From JAAYVZ01 sp035384965 (lineage in GTDB: Bacteria; Acidobacteriota; Thermoanaerobaculia; Thermoanaerobaculales; Thermoanaerobaculaceae), in contig DAOOJE010000003.1 of NCBI GenBank assembly GCA_035384965.1, positions 1-64,000 on the forward strand: a DNA stretch of 64,000 bases. Reading direction: 5' to 3'. This document shows, piece by piece, positions 27,064 to 36,683 of the stretch. Made by a program: the position numbers and the translations under genes. The notes beneath the pieces were generated by a model. That model made no database searches, was not told where the DNA came from, and worked only from the letters and a program-made list of their open reading frames with translations. How positions within the stretch are numbered: the stretch's first letter is position 1; each line of letters opens with the position of its first letter.

Positions 27064-27468
27064 ATGAGCTTTCACAAGGTATTCGTACTCGGAAACGTAG
27101 GCAGGGACGTCGAGCTGCGCCAGACCCCCGGCGGCCTCGCGGTCGCAAAGTTCTCGGTCGCCACCAACGAGGTCTGGAAGGACAAGAACGGCCAGAAGCA
27201 GGAGCACACGGAGTGGTTCAACGTCGTGTCGTTCGGCAAGCAGGCCGAGTTCTGCGCTCAGTACCTCAACAAGGGGCGCACGGTGTTCATCGAGGGCACC
27301 CTGCGCACCCGCACCTATGACGACGAGAAGGGCAACCGCCGGTACTTCACCGAGCTGCGGGCCGGAACGATCCAGCTCGTCGGGCCGCGGCCGCAGGGCG
27401 GCGAGCAGGGTCCCGAGGGGCCGCCGGAGTTCCCGCCCGACGAGGACGGGCCCGACGTGCCGTTCTGA
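27064..27468 (+). CDS. ssb: Single-stranded DNA-binding protein
   Basis: 134 aa. An OB fold begins FHKVFVLGNVGRDVELRQTPGG and includes TEWFNVVSFGKQAEFCAQYLNKG, characteristic of bacterial SSB. The short linker is Gly/Pro-rich and the acidic tip ends DEDGPDVPF, the conserved C-terminal peptide that recruits repair and replication partners. GGGAGGGAG lies just upstream of ATG 27064. The next small gene follows after 16 bp. Confidence 0.97.
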   Translation: MSFHKVFVLGNVGRDVELRQTPGGLAVAKFSVATNEVWKDKNGQKQEHTEWFNVVSFGKQAEFCAQYLNKGRTVFIEGTLRTRTYDDEKGNRRYFTELRAGTIQLVGPRPQGGEQGPEGPPEFPPDEDGPDVPF

Positions 27469-27484
27469 GGCGAGGGCAAGCGTC

Positions 27485-27706
27485 ATGAGCGGCCCGGTCT
27501 GGAGGTTCGAGTCGAAGCGGAGCGGACGGTGCAGCGTTTGCCTGCAGCCAGCCGAAGGCCTGTTCGTCGAGGGGGAGGTGGTCGACAACGCCCACCTTCC
27601 GCAGCGGCTGGTGTGCAGGGGCTGCTTCGCCCGCTGGGGAGAGCTCGTCACTGCCGGCGAAGCGGGGCGCCACGTCCCGGCTCCGGCCTACGCCCGCCGG
27701 CCGTGA
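27485..27706 (+). CDS. Small Cys-rich (zinc-ribbon-like) hypothetical protein
   Basis: 73 aa. Two pairs CSVC (about residues 16-19) and CRGC (about 45-48) suggest one zinc site. No family recognised. It lies 16 bp after ssb, probably co-transcribed, and its 3' end overlaps the 3' end of the convergent kinase gene by 59 bp. Confidence 0.6.
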   Translation: MSGPVWRFESKRSGRCSVCLQPAEGLFVEGEVVDNAHLPQRLVCRGCFARWGELVTAGEAGRHVPAPAYARRP

Positions 27707-30700
27707 GGCGCCCGCGCTCGAGACGCTGCTCGGCGGCTTCGGAGTAGCGCCCATAGTCCTTCTGTAGCAACGGATTGGCCTCGAGCGCAGCGTTCAGGTC
27801 GGCAGCGGCGAGCCGCAGCTCGGCCAGGTCAGCCTGCCCGGCTCCGGCACGCACGAGGCGCAGCGCCCCCCGCACGGCCAGCGTGTCGGGGCGGCGTGGG
27901 TTGATGTCGAGCGCCTGGGCGACCTCTCGCAACCCCGCCGCCACCGCTCGCGCCGGGTCGCCCCCCTCGCGCCGGATCCACTCCGCCTCGAGCAGGCGAA
28001 GGCGGGCCGAGGTGTGGTGGCTCTCGGCGCTGCGGGGGTTGAGCGCCAGGGCCCGCTCGAGCGCTGGCCGGGCGGCCGCCAGGTGCGGCGAAGGGGAGCC
28101 GCCGCGGGCGAGCGCCCAGCGTGCCGCCACCAGCTCGGTCTCGGCCAGCTCGCTCCAGGCCCAGAAGATGTCCGGGTTGATCGAGGAGGCGGTGCGGAAC
28201 GCGGCCCGCGCCTCTTCCAGGCGCGCAGTCGGGTCGAGCCCGGCCTCGGCGAGCGCCACGGCCTGCGAGCGCAGAGTCGAGCCGAGGTTGGCCCAGGCGT
28301 AGGCGTAGTTGATGTTGAGCGCCACGGCCTGGCGGTACGACTGTTCGGCGCGGGCGAGCGAGGCGGTGGGGTCGAGCCCTGCCCGCCGCTCGTACTCCGC
28401 CTGCCGCCACCAGGCGATGCCGAGTGTGTTGTGGGCGTTGGCGTACGCCGGGTCGATGGCGATGGCACGCTCGTAGGCGGCGACGGCAGCGGCGATCGAG
28501 GGCCTCGGGTCGATGCCGTGCGAGGACTCCCATCTCGCTCGCTTGTCGTGGGCGTAGCCGAGGTTGGTGCTGATTTCCGCATCGGTCGGCAGCGCCTTGA
28601 GCGCCACCTGGTAGCTGGCGACGGCGCGGTCGAGCACTGGCCTCGGATCGCCGCCTTGCTTGGCCTCGTGGTCACCGAGCATGGTCAGCGCCCAGCCGAG
28701 CGTTGCTGCGGCCGGACCGTCGCCGGGGCGCACCTCGAGCGCGTGCTCCGCCAGCGCAATCGCCTGGGCGAGCGAGGACTGCGGGTCCGTGCCGTGATCG
28801 CGCTGCCAGTCCGCGAGCGCGGCGTGAGCCAACGCCAGCGTGGCCAGGGCCGGGGCGCTGTCGGGGTTGACGAGCGCCGCCAGGCTCCCCTGGTGCGCCG
28901 CCCTCGCGAGCGCTGGTGCCGGCGAGCGGCCCTGACGCCGCTCCACCTCCGCCACCTCGACGAGGCGCTGGCAGTCGGCCAGCAGGATTTCCGCGTCGCT
29001 GCGCCCGATCTCCCCGGCCCGCGCCAGGGCCCGCTCGGCCCCGGCGTACGCCTCCCCGGCCGCCTCGTAGTCACCGCGCGCGGCCGCTCGCCGCGCCTGG
29101 GCAATCAGCGCGTCGCCTTCCAGCTTGTGCGCCTGGTACAGCCACGGGTACTCCCTCACCGTCTCGCGCGCCAGTGCCAGCGCCGCATCGAACCTCTCCT
29201 CGTACAGCGCGATGAGCGCCTCGGCGAGGCGCGAGGCCTCGGCCGAGGAGCCCTCGCCGGCCCGCAGCAGCTCCAGCGTGGGACGCCCCAGCTTCTCGGC
29301 GGCCTCGACCCGGAGGCGCTCGCGCTGACCCGGGTCCTCGGCCCGCTCCGCCCGCTCGACCGCCTGCTGGTACAGCAGCCCGAGCGCCTGCCCGAGCGCC
29401 AGCGCGACCTGCGGCCCGCGGTACCCGTCGTCCCACGCCGCCTGCAGCCTGGAGCGCGCCTTTTCGGGCTCCCCCAGCGCCAGCCACGCCCGGCCCAGCG
29501 CCAGGTTGCCAGGCGCCCGGCCGACCCGGCCCTCGGCGGCCAGCCGGGCCTCGATGTGCGACAGACGCTGCCGCGCCTGCTGTCGTTCGGGGCGCACGTC
29601 GTGCGGCGGCGAGGTGTGGGCGTGCCGCAGCAACGCCTCGATGTAGCCGACGTCCCCCGCCAGCTCCTGGGCGAGCCGCTCTTGCCGCGAGGCCACCCAG
29701 GCCGTTCTCGCCGCGACGCCAGCCGCGGCCACGGCCACCACGAGCGCCGCCGCCACCACCCCCGCCACCACTCGGTGCTTGGCGATCTTGCGGCCCAGCC
29801 GGTAGGCGACGCTCGCCGGACGGGCGGCAATCGGCTCCCCGTCGAGAAAGCGCTGCAGGTCGTCCGCCAGGGCGCGAGCCGAGGGGTAGCGCCGTGACGG
29901 TTCCTTCGCCATGCAGGTCTGGACGATGGTCTCGACGTCGCGCGGCAGGTGCGGCAGTCTCCGCCGTAGTGGCTCTGGCTCCTCGCTGACCACCTTCATG
30001 AGGACCTCGACGTCGGTGCGGCCGGTGAACGGCGGGACGCCGCTCAGCAGCTCGTAGAGGGTCGCGCCGAGGGAGTACACGTCGGTGCGGCGATCGAGTG
30101 CCTGCAGGTCACCGCAGGCCTGCTCGGGCGACATGTACGCCGCAGTGCCCATGAGCGCGCCGGGGAGCGTCGTGCCCGGCTGCTCGACCTCGCGGGCCAG
30201 CCCGAAATCCACCACGTACGAGCGCCATTCCCCTTCCTCGCCGCGCTCGAGAAGGATGTTGCCCGGCTTGACGTCGCGGTGCACGAGGCCGTTGCGATGC
30301 GCCTCGTGGAGCGCCAGCGCCACCTCCCGGACGACCAGCAGCTTCTGCTCCAGCGAAAGTTCCGCCGCCCGCTCGCGCAGCGAGGCGCCGTCGATGAGCT
30401 GCATGGCGATGTACGGCTGCCCGGACGCCTCGCCGACCTCGTAGACGCGGCAAATTGCCGGGTGCTCGACGCGCGCCTGCGCCTGCGCCTCGCGCAAGAA
30501 GCGGGCCGCCAGCTCGGGCTCGTCGTGGCGCAGCAGCTTGATGGCGACGAAACGCCCGAGGCGGGGATCGCGAGCGCGAAAGACGCGCCCCATGCCACCC
30601 CGACCGATGAGGCTCACGAGCTCGTAGCGGTCCCAACCACGCAGTGGCAGCTCCTCGGGCCCGGGCGGGGAGCTGCTGGTAACGGCCATCACCCCGGAGG

Positions 30701-30911
30701 GCAGCGGATCGAGGGTGACCGCGGTCTCGGCCTCGGCGGGCGACGGCGTCTCGGCGTCCAAGAGCCGCTCCAGCCACTCCTCGAACTGCGCGTCGCGCCC
30801 CTCCTCGTCCGGCGCGGCCGGACCGGCCAGGGCCACGAGCTGTGACGGCTCGAGCCAGCGACGCTCCACGGCGCGCCGCAGCAGGCGGTCGGCCCGCCGC
30901 TTCGGGCTCAC
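27648..30911 (-). CDS. Ser/Thr protein kinase with transmembrane segment and C-terminal TPR array
   Basis: 1,087 aa from GTG 30911. Kinase domain ~95-360 with all motifs intact: glycine loop IGRGGMGRVF, K125 in VAIKLL, HRDVKPGN (D213), VDFG (D235) and SPEQ. A single transmembrane segment at ~379-402 separates it from ~680 residues of extracytoplasmic TPR repeats. This is the PknB-like sensor-kinase layout, with the TPRs as a possible ligand- or protein-binding sensor. GTG 30911 is chosen because the TATACT promoter at 30994-30999 (minus) lies between it and the upstream ATG at 31040. It diverges from a PP2C phosphatase. Confidence 0.9.
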   Translation of the reverse strand: MSPKRRADRLLRRAVERRWLEPSQLVALAGPAAPDEEGRDAQFEEWLERLLDAETPSPAEAETAVTLDPLPSGVMAVTSSSPPGPEELPLRGWDRYELVSLIGRGGMGRVFRARDPRLGRFVAIKLLRHDEPELAARFLREAQAQARVEHPAICRVYEVGEASGQPYIAMQLIDGASLRERAAELSLEQKLLVVREVALALHEAHRNGLVHRDVKPGNILLERGEEGEWRSYVVDFGLAREVEQPGTTLPGALMGTAAYMSPEQACGDLQALDRRTDVYSLGATLYELLSGVPPFTGRTDVEVLMKVVSEEPEPLRRRLPHLPRDVETIVQTCMAKEPSRRYPSARALADDLQRFLDGEPIAARPASVAYRLGRKIAKHRVVAGVVAAALVVAVAAAGVAARTAWVASRQERLAQELAGDVGYIEALLRHAHTSPPHDVRPERQQARQRLSHIEARLAAEGRVGRAPGNLALGRAWLALGEPEKARSRLQAAWDDGYRGPQVALALGQALGLLYQQAVERAERAEDPGQRERLRVEAAEKLGRPTLELLRAGEGSSAEASRLAEALIALYEERFDAALALARETVREYPWLYQAHKLEGDALIAQARRAAARGDYEAAGEAYAGAERALARAGEIGRSDAEILLADCQRLVEVAEVERRQGRSPAPALARAAHQGSLAALVNPDSAPALATLALAHAALADWQRDHGTDPQSSLAQAIALAEHALEVRPGDGPAAATLGWALTMLGDHEAKQGGDPRPVLDRAVASYQVALKALPTDAEISTNLGYAHDKRARWESSHGIDPRPSIAAAVAAYERAIAIDPAYANAHNTLGIAWWRQAEYERRAGLDPTASLARAEQSYRQAVALNINYAYAWANLGSTLRSQAVALAEAGLDPTARLEEARAAFRTASSINPDIFWAWSELAETELVAARWALARGGSPSPHLAAARPALERALALNPRSAESHHTSARLRLLEAEWIRREGGDPARAVAAGLREVAQALDINPRRPDTLAVRGALRLVRAGAGQADLAELRLAAADLNAALEANPLLQKDYGRYSEAAEQRLERGRLTAGGRRPEPGRGAPLRRQ

Positions 30912-30993
30912 CGACCACCCCCGTAAAGATCCCCCTGCCGCCGAAGAGTTGGTCCGGGCAGGAAAGGTGACACCGCACGCATCGAACGGCGGC

Positions 30994-31022
30994 AGTATAG
31001 CCGCCGATCGCTCGGCTACAAT
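30994..31022. promoter_or_regulatory. Overlapping divergent promoters, kinase / PP2C
   Basis: On the minus strand, TTGTAG (31021-31016) and TATACT (30999-30994) with a 16-bp spacer face the kinase. On the plus strand TACAAT (31017-31022) faces the PP2C gene. The minus -35 and plus -10 share the same bases, so the two directions probably compete or are co-regulated. Confidence 0.5.
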
Positions 31023-31090
31023 GGCGGCAGGATGGGCCACGCAGCACGCTGCCGGCCGAAGCGACAGGCTCGCGGGTGGGGCGCTTCGAG

Positions 31091-32290
31091 ATGACGCGCC
31101 GATCGAGTCTCGCTGTTGGCGCGCTCAGCCACATCGGGCTGGTGAGGCGGGAGAACCAGGACCGGATGGGGCGTTTCCGTACGCCCCAGGCCGAGGTCTT
31201 CGTGGTTGCGGACGGCATGGGTGGCCACAAGGGCGGGGCCCAGGCGGCGGCAATGGTGCTCGAGGGGCTGGAGAAGGCCCTGCGCGCCCGGCCGCAACCG
31301 CGCTCGATCCGCGCTGCGCTGCGCGCCGCAGCCAGCGAGGTGAACTCGGCGGTTTGCGCCGCCGCCACCTCCGGCGACCCGACTACCGACCACATGGGAT
31401 CCACGGCCGTGCTGCTGGTGGTGAGAGGGCGGGAGGTCCTGGTCGGCCACCTCGGCGACAGCCGGGCCTACCTGTGGAGAGGAGGCCGGCTGCGGCAGCT
31501 CACCCGCGACCACACCTGGGTCCAGCAGCTCGTGGACCAGAACCTCCTGACCGAGGAAGAGGCCCGCCACCACCCGGAGGCCAGCGTGCTGGCCCACGCT
31601 TTCGGGCGGCAGTCGGAGCTGGCGATTGCCCTCTCGCCGGCGCTGGCGATCCGCCGCGGCGACGCCGTGCTGCTGTGCTCCGACGGGCTTTCGGGGTATG
31701 TCGAGGCGGACGAGATCGCCGCCATCCTCGCCAGCCACGAGGATCCACAGCGCGCCACCGAGGCGCTCGTGGAGGCCGCCCTGGCAACCGGGGGACACGA
31801 CAACATCACCGTGCAACTCATCGTCTTCACCGATCCGCCGCGCTGGCACGCGCGGCGGATCCTGGGGCGTTCCGGGGTCATCCGCCCGCCGCGCGTCACC
31901 GTCTCGGAAGCCGAGCCGCCTCCCCCGGCATCCCCTCCGGCGCAGCTCGATCTGGTGCCCACGGAGCCGGCCTTGCCGCTGCCGCCGCCCCCCGCCGCCG
32001 AGGCGCCGCCGCCCCGGCGACGCCGCCTGGCCGGCGGGGTGATCGCCGTTGCGACGCTCGCTGGCGCCGCCCTCCTGGCCGTCGCCCTGCGCACGCTGCT
32101 CCGGCCGGCGGCTCCCGCCGGCGCACCGCACACGGTGCCGACGGCAACCGAGCCTGCTGGCGTGCCCGCGCCGGGCTTCGCCGGCGAGGAACCCACCGCC
32201 ACCCCCGAGCCGGGCCCGCCGCCCACCCCCACGCCCACGCCCACGGCGGCGCCGGAAAGCGACGGCGCTCCGCCGGGAGAGGCTTTGTGA
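31091..32290 (+). CDS. PP2C-family Ser/Thr protein phosphatase with C-terminal membrane anchor
   Basis: 399 aa. PP2C motifs in order: RRENQD (D24), VVADGMGGHKGG (D41), GSTAV, GDSRAYLW, LCSDGLSGYV and GGHDNITV, i.e. all metal-binding aspartates. After ~250 residues come a Pro-rich linker, a transmembrane segment near 320-340 and a Pro/Thr-rich tail. It should reverse phosphorylation by the kinases flanking it. An in-frame GTG at 31076 is an alternative start. The stop overlaps the next gene's GTG (GTGA), starting a three-gene operon. Confidence 0.92.
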   Translation: MTRRSSLAVGALSHIGLVRRENQDRMGRFRTPQAEVFVVADGMGGHKGGAQAAAMVLEGLEKALRARPQPRSIRAALRAAASEVNSAVCAAATSGDPTTDHMGSTAVLLVVRGREVLVGHLGDSRAYLWRGGRLRQLTRDHTWVQQLVDQNLLTEEEARHHPEASVLAHAFGRQSELAIALSPALAIRRGDAVLLCSDGLSGYVEADEIAAILASHEDPQRATEALVEAALATGGHDNITVQLIVFTDPPRWHARRILGRSGVIRPPRVTVSEAEPPPPASPPAQLDLVPTEPALPLPPPPAAEAPPPRRRRLAGGVIAVATLAGAALLAVALRTLLRPAAPAGAPHTVPTATEPAGVPAPGFAGEEPTATPEPGPPPTPTPTPTAAPESDGAPPGEAL

Positions 32291-32853
32291 GCACCCTCGC
32301 CGAGGCCGAGTCGTCCGAGGCCGGACGCCGGCAAGCCGGCCGCGAGCGACTCGACACCGTGCTCCGCCGCTGTTGCTGGGGGCTCGGCGTCGCCCTCGCC
32401 GTGCTGCTGGCCGTGGCGTGCGCGCTCTGGCTCGGGGCCCATCGCTGGGCCTCTCGCCTGGTCGGCAGCGAGGTGACCGACCTGCGCCTCGAGCGCCTGC
32501 CCGGGGAAAGCGGTGCGCTCCTGGCCCGCGCCCGCCTGCACGTGACCAACCGGACACCGTTCCGGCTCACGCTGCACGGCATGCACTACCGGCTCGAAGC
32601 TGGCGGCACCGAGATCGCGCGCGGGCACTGGAACCCCGACCGCCCGCTGCTGGTCCCGGCCCGCGGGAGTGCGGCGGCGGAGCTGGAAGCCAGGCTCGAC
32701 ACGGGCCGCCTCGCCGGCGCCGCGCTAGCGCTGCTCGGGGGCGCATCGAACGCCCGCCTCGAGGGCAGGGTCGAGGCGGAATGGCTGCTCGGCCGCATCG
32801 TGGTGCCGCTGGCCGTCGAGCGCCGGCTGCCCGGGCCAACCGGGGAGCGGTGA
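32287..32853 (+). CDS. Membrane-anchored LEA14/WHy-like beta-sandwich protein
   Basis: 188 aa. One transmembrane segment (residues ~30-52) precedes a domain with VTDLRLERLPGESGALLARARLHVTNRTPFRLTLHGMHYRLEAGG, the pattern of water-stress/LEA type 2 domains: a conserved NRTPF turn followed by paired strands. Role unknown; such domains stabilise or bind at membranes. GTG 32287 is coupled to the PP2C stop, and the stop shares its last base with the ATG of the following kinase gene. Confidence 0.6.
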   Translation: MSTLAEAESSEAGRRQAGRERLDTVLRRCCWGLGVALAVLLAVACALWLGAHRWASRLVGSEVTDLRLERLPGESGALLARARLHVTNRTPFRLTLHGMHYRLEAGGTEIARGHWNPDRPLLVPARGSAAAELEARLDTGRLAGAALALLGGASNARLEGRVEAEWLLGRIVVPLAVERRLPGPTGER

Positions 32854-34919
32854 TGCCGTTCTCGCTGCTCCACGAGGGCCAGCGCGTCGGGCACTACGTG
32901 CTCGAAGAGCGCATTGGGGCCGGCGGGATGGGCGAGGTCTGGAAGGGCCGCCACGAACTCCTGGCCCGCCCCGTGGCCATCAAGTCCATTGCTCCCCACC
33001 TCGCCGCCGACCCCGAGTTCGCTAACCGCTTCCGTCTCGAGGCCCGGGCCCAGGCGGCGCTCGTCCACCCCCGCATCGTCGCCGTGACCGACTTTTTCTA
33101 CATCCCCGAAGGGTTCTTCCTGGTCATGCCCCTTATCGACGGGGAATCGCTCGAGCGACGGCTGCAGCGGCAGCACCCGCTCCCGGTCGCCGACGCCTTC
33201 GCGATCGCGCTCGACATTCTCGACGCTCTCGCCTATGCCCACGGCAAGGGGGTCATCCACCGCGACGTCAAGCCGGCCAACATCCTGGTCGACCCGCAGG
33301 GGCACGGATACCTCACGGACTTCGGGATCGCCCTGATGATAGGCCAGCAGCGGCTGACCCGCACGGGCACCTCGATCGGCACCCCCCACTACATGAGCCC
33401 CGAGCAGATCCTGCGCCCCCGCCAGCTCGACCACCGCACCGACATCTACAGCTTCGGCTGCGTGCTGTACGAGATGCTGGCCGGCCGGCCACCGTTCGAC
33501 GCCGCGACCGAGGGCGCTGACCCGGACTTCGTGGTCAAGGACGCCCACTTGCGCACCCCGGCACCGCCGCCGAGGACGTTCAACCCGGCGCTGCCGCCGG
33601 CGCTCGAGCCGATCATCCTGCGCGCCCTCGCCAAGCGGCCCGAGGACCGCTACCAGAGCTGCGCCGAGCTCGCCTCCGCACTCACCGCCGCGGCACTCGA
33701 ACCGCTGGGCACTGCGGCCACGGTCGCGATGCCTGCAGTGAAGGAGCCCAGCACACCGGCCGAGGTCGGGGGGCTGTCTGCCGGGCCCGCACCGCCTCCG
33801 CCCGAGCTGCCCCTGACCACGCCGGCGACGCCGGTCCCGCCGCCGGAGGGCGTGGCCTCCGAGCCACAGCAGCAGGCGCTCCCGGCGCCCCCCCGGGGCC
33901 GCCCCGGCGCCCCCTCGGTGGTCGCGGCGGTGCTGCTCGCCGCCCCGCTGCTCGTGCTCGTGGCGGTGCTGGCCTGGCGCTCGATTCCGCCTTCGCGAGT
34001 CACGGTCGGGCCGGAAGGAGCCGACGAGCGCAGCCTGGGTGCCGCGATCGCCAGGGTGCGGACCGGCGGGATGGTGGCAGTGCTTCCTGGCGTGTACCGG
34101 GAGTCGGTGCGGATCGAGCGCGATGTCACGCTAGTGGCCGAGGGCACGGCGGCCGAGGTCGTGATCGAGGGAGGCCCGGCCCCGGCGGTCACGCTCGCGA
34201 GCCCGCGGGCAACGCTGCGGGGGCTCATCCTGCGCGTGGCCGGCGAAGCGGGCGCTCCGCCTCCCGCGCTGCTGGTCCAGGCAGGCGAGCCGCTTGTGGA
34301 GGGCTGCACGATCACCGGCGGCGGCGAGGCCGCGGCCCGGCTGGGGGGCGCCTCGCTGCCCACATTGCGGCGCTGCCGCCTGCACGCGACCGGCGCCGGC
34401 GCGGCGCTGGTGGCCGAGGAGCGGGTGCGGGCGCGAGTCGAGGACTGCCGGGTGGGGAGCGAAGCCGTCGGGGTCATCGTCCGCGAGGAGGCCGAGGTCA
34501 CGATGCGGGCGAGCGTGGTGTCGGCTTGCCCGCTGGCCGGCGTGCAGGTCCTGGCCGGCGGGCTCGCCATCCTCGAAGGCTCGCGGGTGGAGCTGTGCGG
34601 GCCGGCCGGGATCGACGTCGGCGGCGGCAGGCTGCGCATGCGGCTCGGCGCCATCCAGGGCGGCCGCGGGGTCGGGCTATTCGTGCGCGAGGGGGGGGAT
34701 GCGCTGGCGGAGGGAACCGAGATCGCGGACAACGCCGGCCACGGCGTGGAGGCGGCGGGGGCTCGGGCGACGCTTTCGGGCTGCACGGTCCGGGGAAACG
34801 ACGGCCGGGGGGTGTGGGCGCGCGAGGGGGCGACCGTCGTGCTCGAGCGAGCCACCCTCACGGCCAACGCGCGCGGCCCGACGCTCGCCGACCGCACCTC
34901 CACCATCCGCGCGCAGTAG
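32853..34919 (+). CDS. Ser/Thr protein kinase fused to an extracytoplasmic parallel beta-helix
   Basis: 688 aa. Kinase domain 14-280: glycine loop IGAGGMGEVW, K44, HRDVKPAN (D138), DFG (156-158) and SPEQ are all intact. A Pro-rich linker leads to a transmembrane segment at ~355-375. Residues 382-688 show an AIARVRTGGMVAVLPGVYRE opening, then repeated short strands with small residues and Cys/Gly turns, the pattern of a right-handed beta-helix (NosD/pectate-lyase-like). A polysaccharide-sensing ectodomain is a reasonable guess. Third gene of the PP2C-WHy-kinase operon; it converges on the next gene with a 29-bp gap. Confidence 0.88.
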   Translation: MPFSLLHEGQRVGHYVLEERIGAGGMGEVWKGRHELLARPVAIKSIAPHLAADPEFANRFRLEARAQAALVHPRIVAVTDFFYIPEGFFLVMPLIDGESLERRLQRQHPLPVADAFAIALDILDALAYAHGKGVIHRDVKPANILVDPQGHGYLTDFGIALMIGQQRLTRTGTSIGTPHYMSPEQILRPRQLDHRTDIYSFGCVLYEMLAGRPPFDAATEGADPDFVVKDAHLRTPAPPPRTFNPALPPALEPIILRALAKRPEDRYQSCAELASALTAAALEPLGTAATVAMPAVKEPSTPAEVGGLSAGPAPPPPELPLTTPATPVPPPEGVASEPQQQALPAPPRGRPGAPSVVAAVLLAAPLLVLVAVLAWRSIPPSRVTVGPEGADERSLGAAIARVRTGGMVAVLPGVYRESVRIERDVTLVAEGTAAEVVIEGGPAPAVTLASPRATLRGLILRVAGEAGAPPPALLVQAGEPLVEGCTITGGGEAAARLGGASLPTLRRCRLHATGAGAALVAEERVRARVEDCRVGSEAVGVIVREEAEVTMRASVVSACPLAGVQVLAGGLAILEGSRVELCGPAGIDVGGGRLRMRLGAIQGGRGVGLFVREGGDALAEGTEIADNAGHGVEAAGARATLSGCTVRGNDGRGVWAREGATVVLERATLTANARGPTLADRTSTIRAQ

Positions 34920-34948
34920 CCCTTCTCTTCCCCTCCTGCCTCGTGCCC

Positions 34949-35740
34949 TCACTCCACCTTCGACCAGTCGAGCTGCGAGCCCATGGCCGAGTGCGGGATC
35001 GCAAACACCACGAGCGTGACGAGCGCCGCCACGAGCACGGCGGTGCGTCCCCACCGCCCGCCGCGCAGGGCGGCGACGGCGCCGGCCCACGCCACGCCGG
35101 CGGCGAGAGTCTTGTTGTCGGTGAGGTCCCAGCCGAACGGGACGCCGGTCCACCAGGCGCCAAAGGCGTACTTTTGCACTGCCGGGCCGAGCACGAACCC
35201 GCCCACGAGGATGAGCCAGAACGCCGCCCACGCCAGCGGTCCCAGGCGCGGCCGGCCGAGCGCTGCCTCGAGGCCGGCCCGGGTCGCCAGGAGCATGCCG
35301 GCGAACATCGCCAGCACGTGGGGAATCAGGACCCACGCCGGGACCGGGTCCTTGAAACGGGCCACGGCGGCACGCTCCGGGATGGTGACGATCCGCCCCC
35401 CGTCGTGGAGGCGGACCTGGTACTCGATCTTGCCGGCTGCCGGCTGGTGCGGGAGCTCGGCCACCAAATCGGGTCCGTCACGCCTCATCGGCACGACCGT
35501 CCAGGCGGCGGCCGTCGGGTAGCGGCGCCACGCCACCTCGCCGGTGACGCCTTCCCCGGCGCGCAGCCGGACCGGCAGGTTCTCGCCGGTGGTACCGGAG
35601 CGCAGCAGCTTTCCCTTCACCGCTTCCCCGCCCAGCTCGACCCCCACCCTCGCCGGGTGCGTCGGGCCGGTCATGCGCTGCCAGACCACCGAGCCAAGCG
35701 TGACCACCACGGCCAGCAGCCAGCACTGCCAGGTCTTCAT
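34949..35740 (-). CDS. Multi-pass membrane protein of unknown function
   Basis: 263 aa. An N-terminal hydrophobic anchor (WQCWLLAVVVTLGSVVW), then ~110 residues of extracytoplasmic beta-rich sequence (GEVAWRRYPTAAAWTVVPM...AGKIEYQVRLHDGG), then four membrane spans. No family recognised. Its ATG overlaps the stop of the yitT-like gene by one base (TGATG), so the two are translationally coupled. Confidence 0.7.
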   Translation of the reverse strand: MKTWQCWLLAVVVTLGSVVWQRMTGPTHPARVGVELGGEAVKGKLLRSGTTGENLPVRLRAGEGVTGEVAWRRYPTAAAWTVVPMRRDGPDLVAELPHQPAAGKIEYQVRLHDGGRIVTIPERAAVARFKDPVPAWVLIPHVLAMFAGMLLATRAGLEAALGRPRLGPLAWAAFWLILVGGFVLGPAVQKYAFGAWWTGVPFGWDLTDNKTLAAGVAWAGAVAALRGGRWGRTAVLVAALVTLVVFAIPHSAMGSQLDWSKVE

Positions 35741-36624
35741 CACATCGCCTCCTCGCCGGCGTGAGGCGCGAACCCCTCGCCCAGGACCTCCTGCGCGGGC
35801 GTGATGGCCACGAACGCCTGGCGATCGACCCGCGCCACCAGGCGCTTGAGCCGGCCCACTTCCTGGGGGGCCAGCACCACGTAAAGCACCGGCCGCGGCT
35901 GCCCGGTGTAGCCACCCTGCCCCTGCAGCACCGTGACGCCGCGCCCCAGCCGGTGCAGCACCGCCTGCTTCACCGCTTCCGGCTGCTCGCTGATGATGAG
36001 TGCGGTGCGGGCCGCCGAGAAGCCCTCCTGCACGAGGTCGAGCACCCGGGCGGAGACGAACGCGAGCGCCAGCGCCACCATGACCGCCTCGGCGCCGAAG
36101 ATGAACGCCGCGGCGGCAAAGATCACGACGTTGATCGCCAACAGAGCCTGGCCGACCCCGATTCCCAGGAATCGGTGCGCGAGGCGCGCCAGCACGTCCG
36201 TGCCGCCGGTCGTGCCGCGCCCCCTGAACACGAGGCCCATCCCGAGGCCGTCGAGCAGGCCGCCGTAGCAGATCACGAGCAGGCGGTCGCTGGTCGGCGC
36301 CGTGATGAACGGCGCGGAGAGGTCGATCGCCAGTGACATCACCAGCACCGCCACCACCGTGCGAATGAAGAACCGCATGCCACCGGCGTACTTCCATCCC
36401 AGCCAGACGAGCGGCACGTTGAGCGCCAGCGTCACCAGGCCGACCGGCGTGTGAAAGACGTGGTGGAGGATGATCGCGACGCCCACCGCCCCTCCCGAAA
36501 CAACGTTGTTCGGGACGAAGAACATGTTGGTGCCGATCGCGACGAGCACCGAGCCGAGCACGATTTGCGCGTAGTCGTACACGATGCCGAGCCGCCCACC
36601 CGGAGCGCGAGGTACCCATCTCAT
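35740..36624 (-). CDS. YitT-family membrane protein (DUF161 + DUF2179)
   Basis: About 294 aa. Five to six membrane spans (GSVLVAIGTNMFFVPNNVVSGGAVGVAII, GLVTLALNVPLVWLGW, GLGMGLVFRGRGTTGGTDVLA) are typical of the YitT core. The C-terminal soluble DUF2179 domain is RTALIISEQPEAVKQAVLHRLGRGVTVLQGQGGYTG...VLYVVL. Function of the family is not settled. ATG 36624 is favoured; an open frame to 36702 continues into the repeat unit at 36684-36700, and GTG 36582 is also possible. Confidence 0.85.
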   Translation of the reverse strand: MRWVPRAPGGRLGIVYDYAQIVLGSVLVAIGTNMFFVPNNVVSGGAVGVAIILHHVFHTPVGLVTLALNVPLVWLGWKYAGGMRFFIRTVVAVLVMSLAIDLSAPFITAPTSDRLLVICYGGLLDGLGMGLVFRGRGTTGGTDVLARLAHRFLGIGVGQALLAINVVIFAAAAFIFGAEAVMVALALAFVSARVLDLVQEGFSAARTALIISEQPEAVKQAVLHRLGRGVTVLQGQGGYTGQPRPVLYVVLAPQEVGRLKRLVARVDRQAFVAITPAQEVLGEGFAPHAGEEAM

Positions 36625-36683
36625 GGGCCGGCATCCTGACAGAAGGCAAGCAAAACGCAATAGGCAAAGAGGGAAGACGCCGA

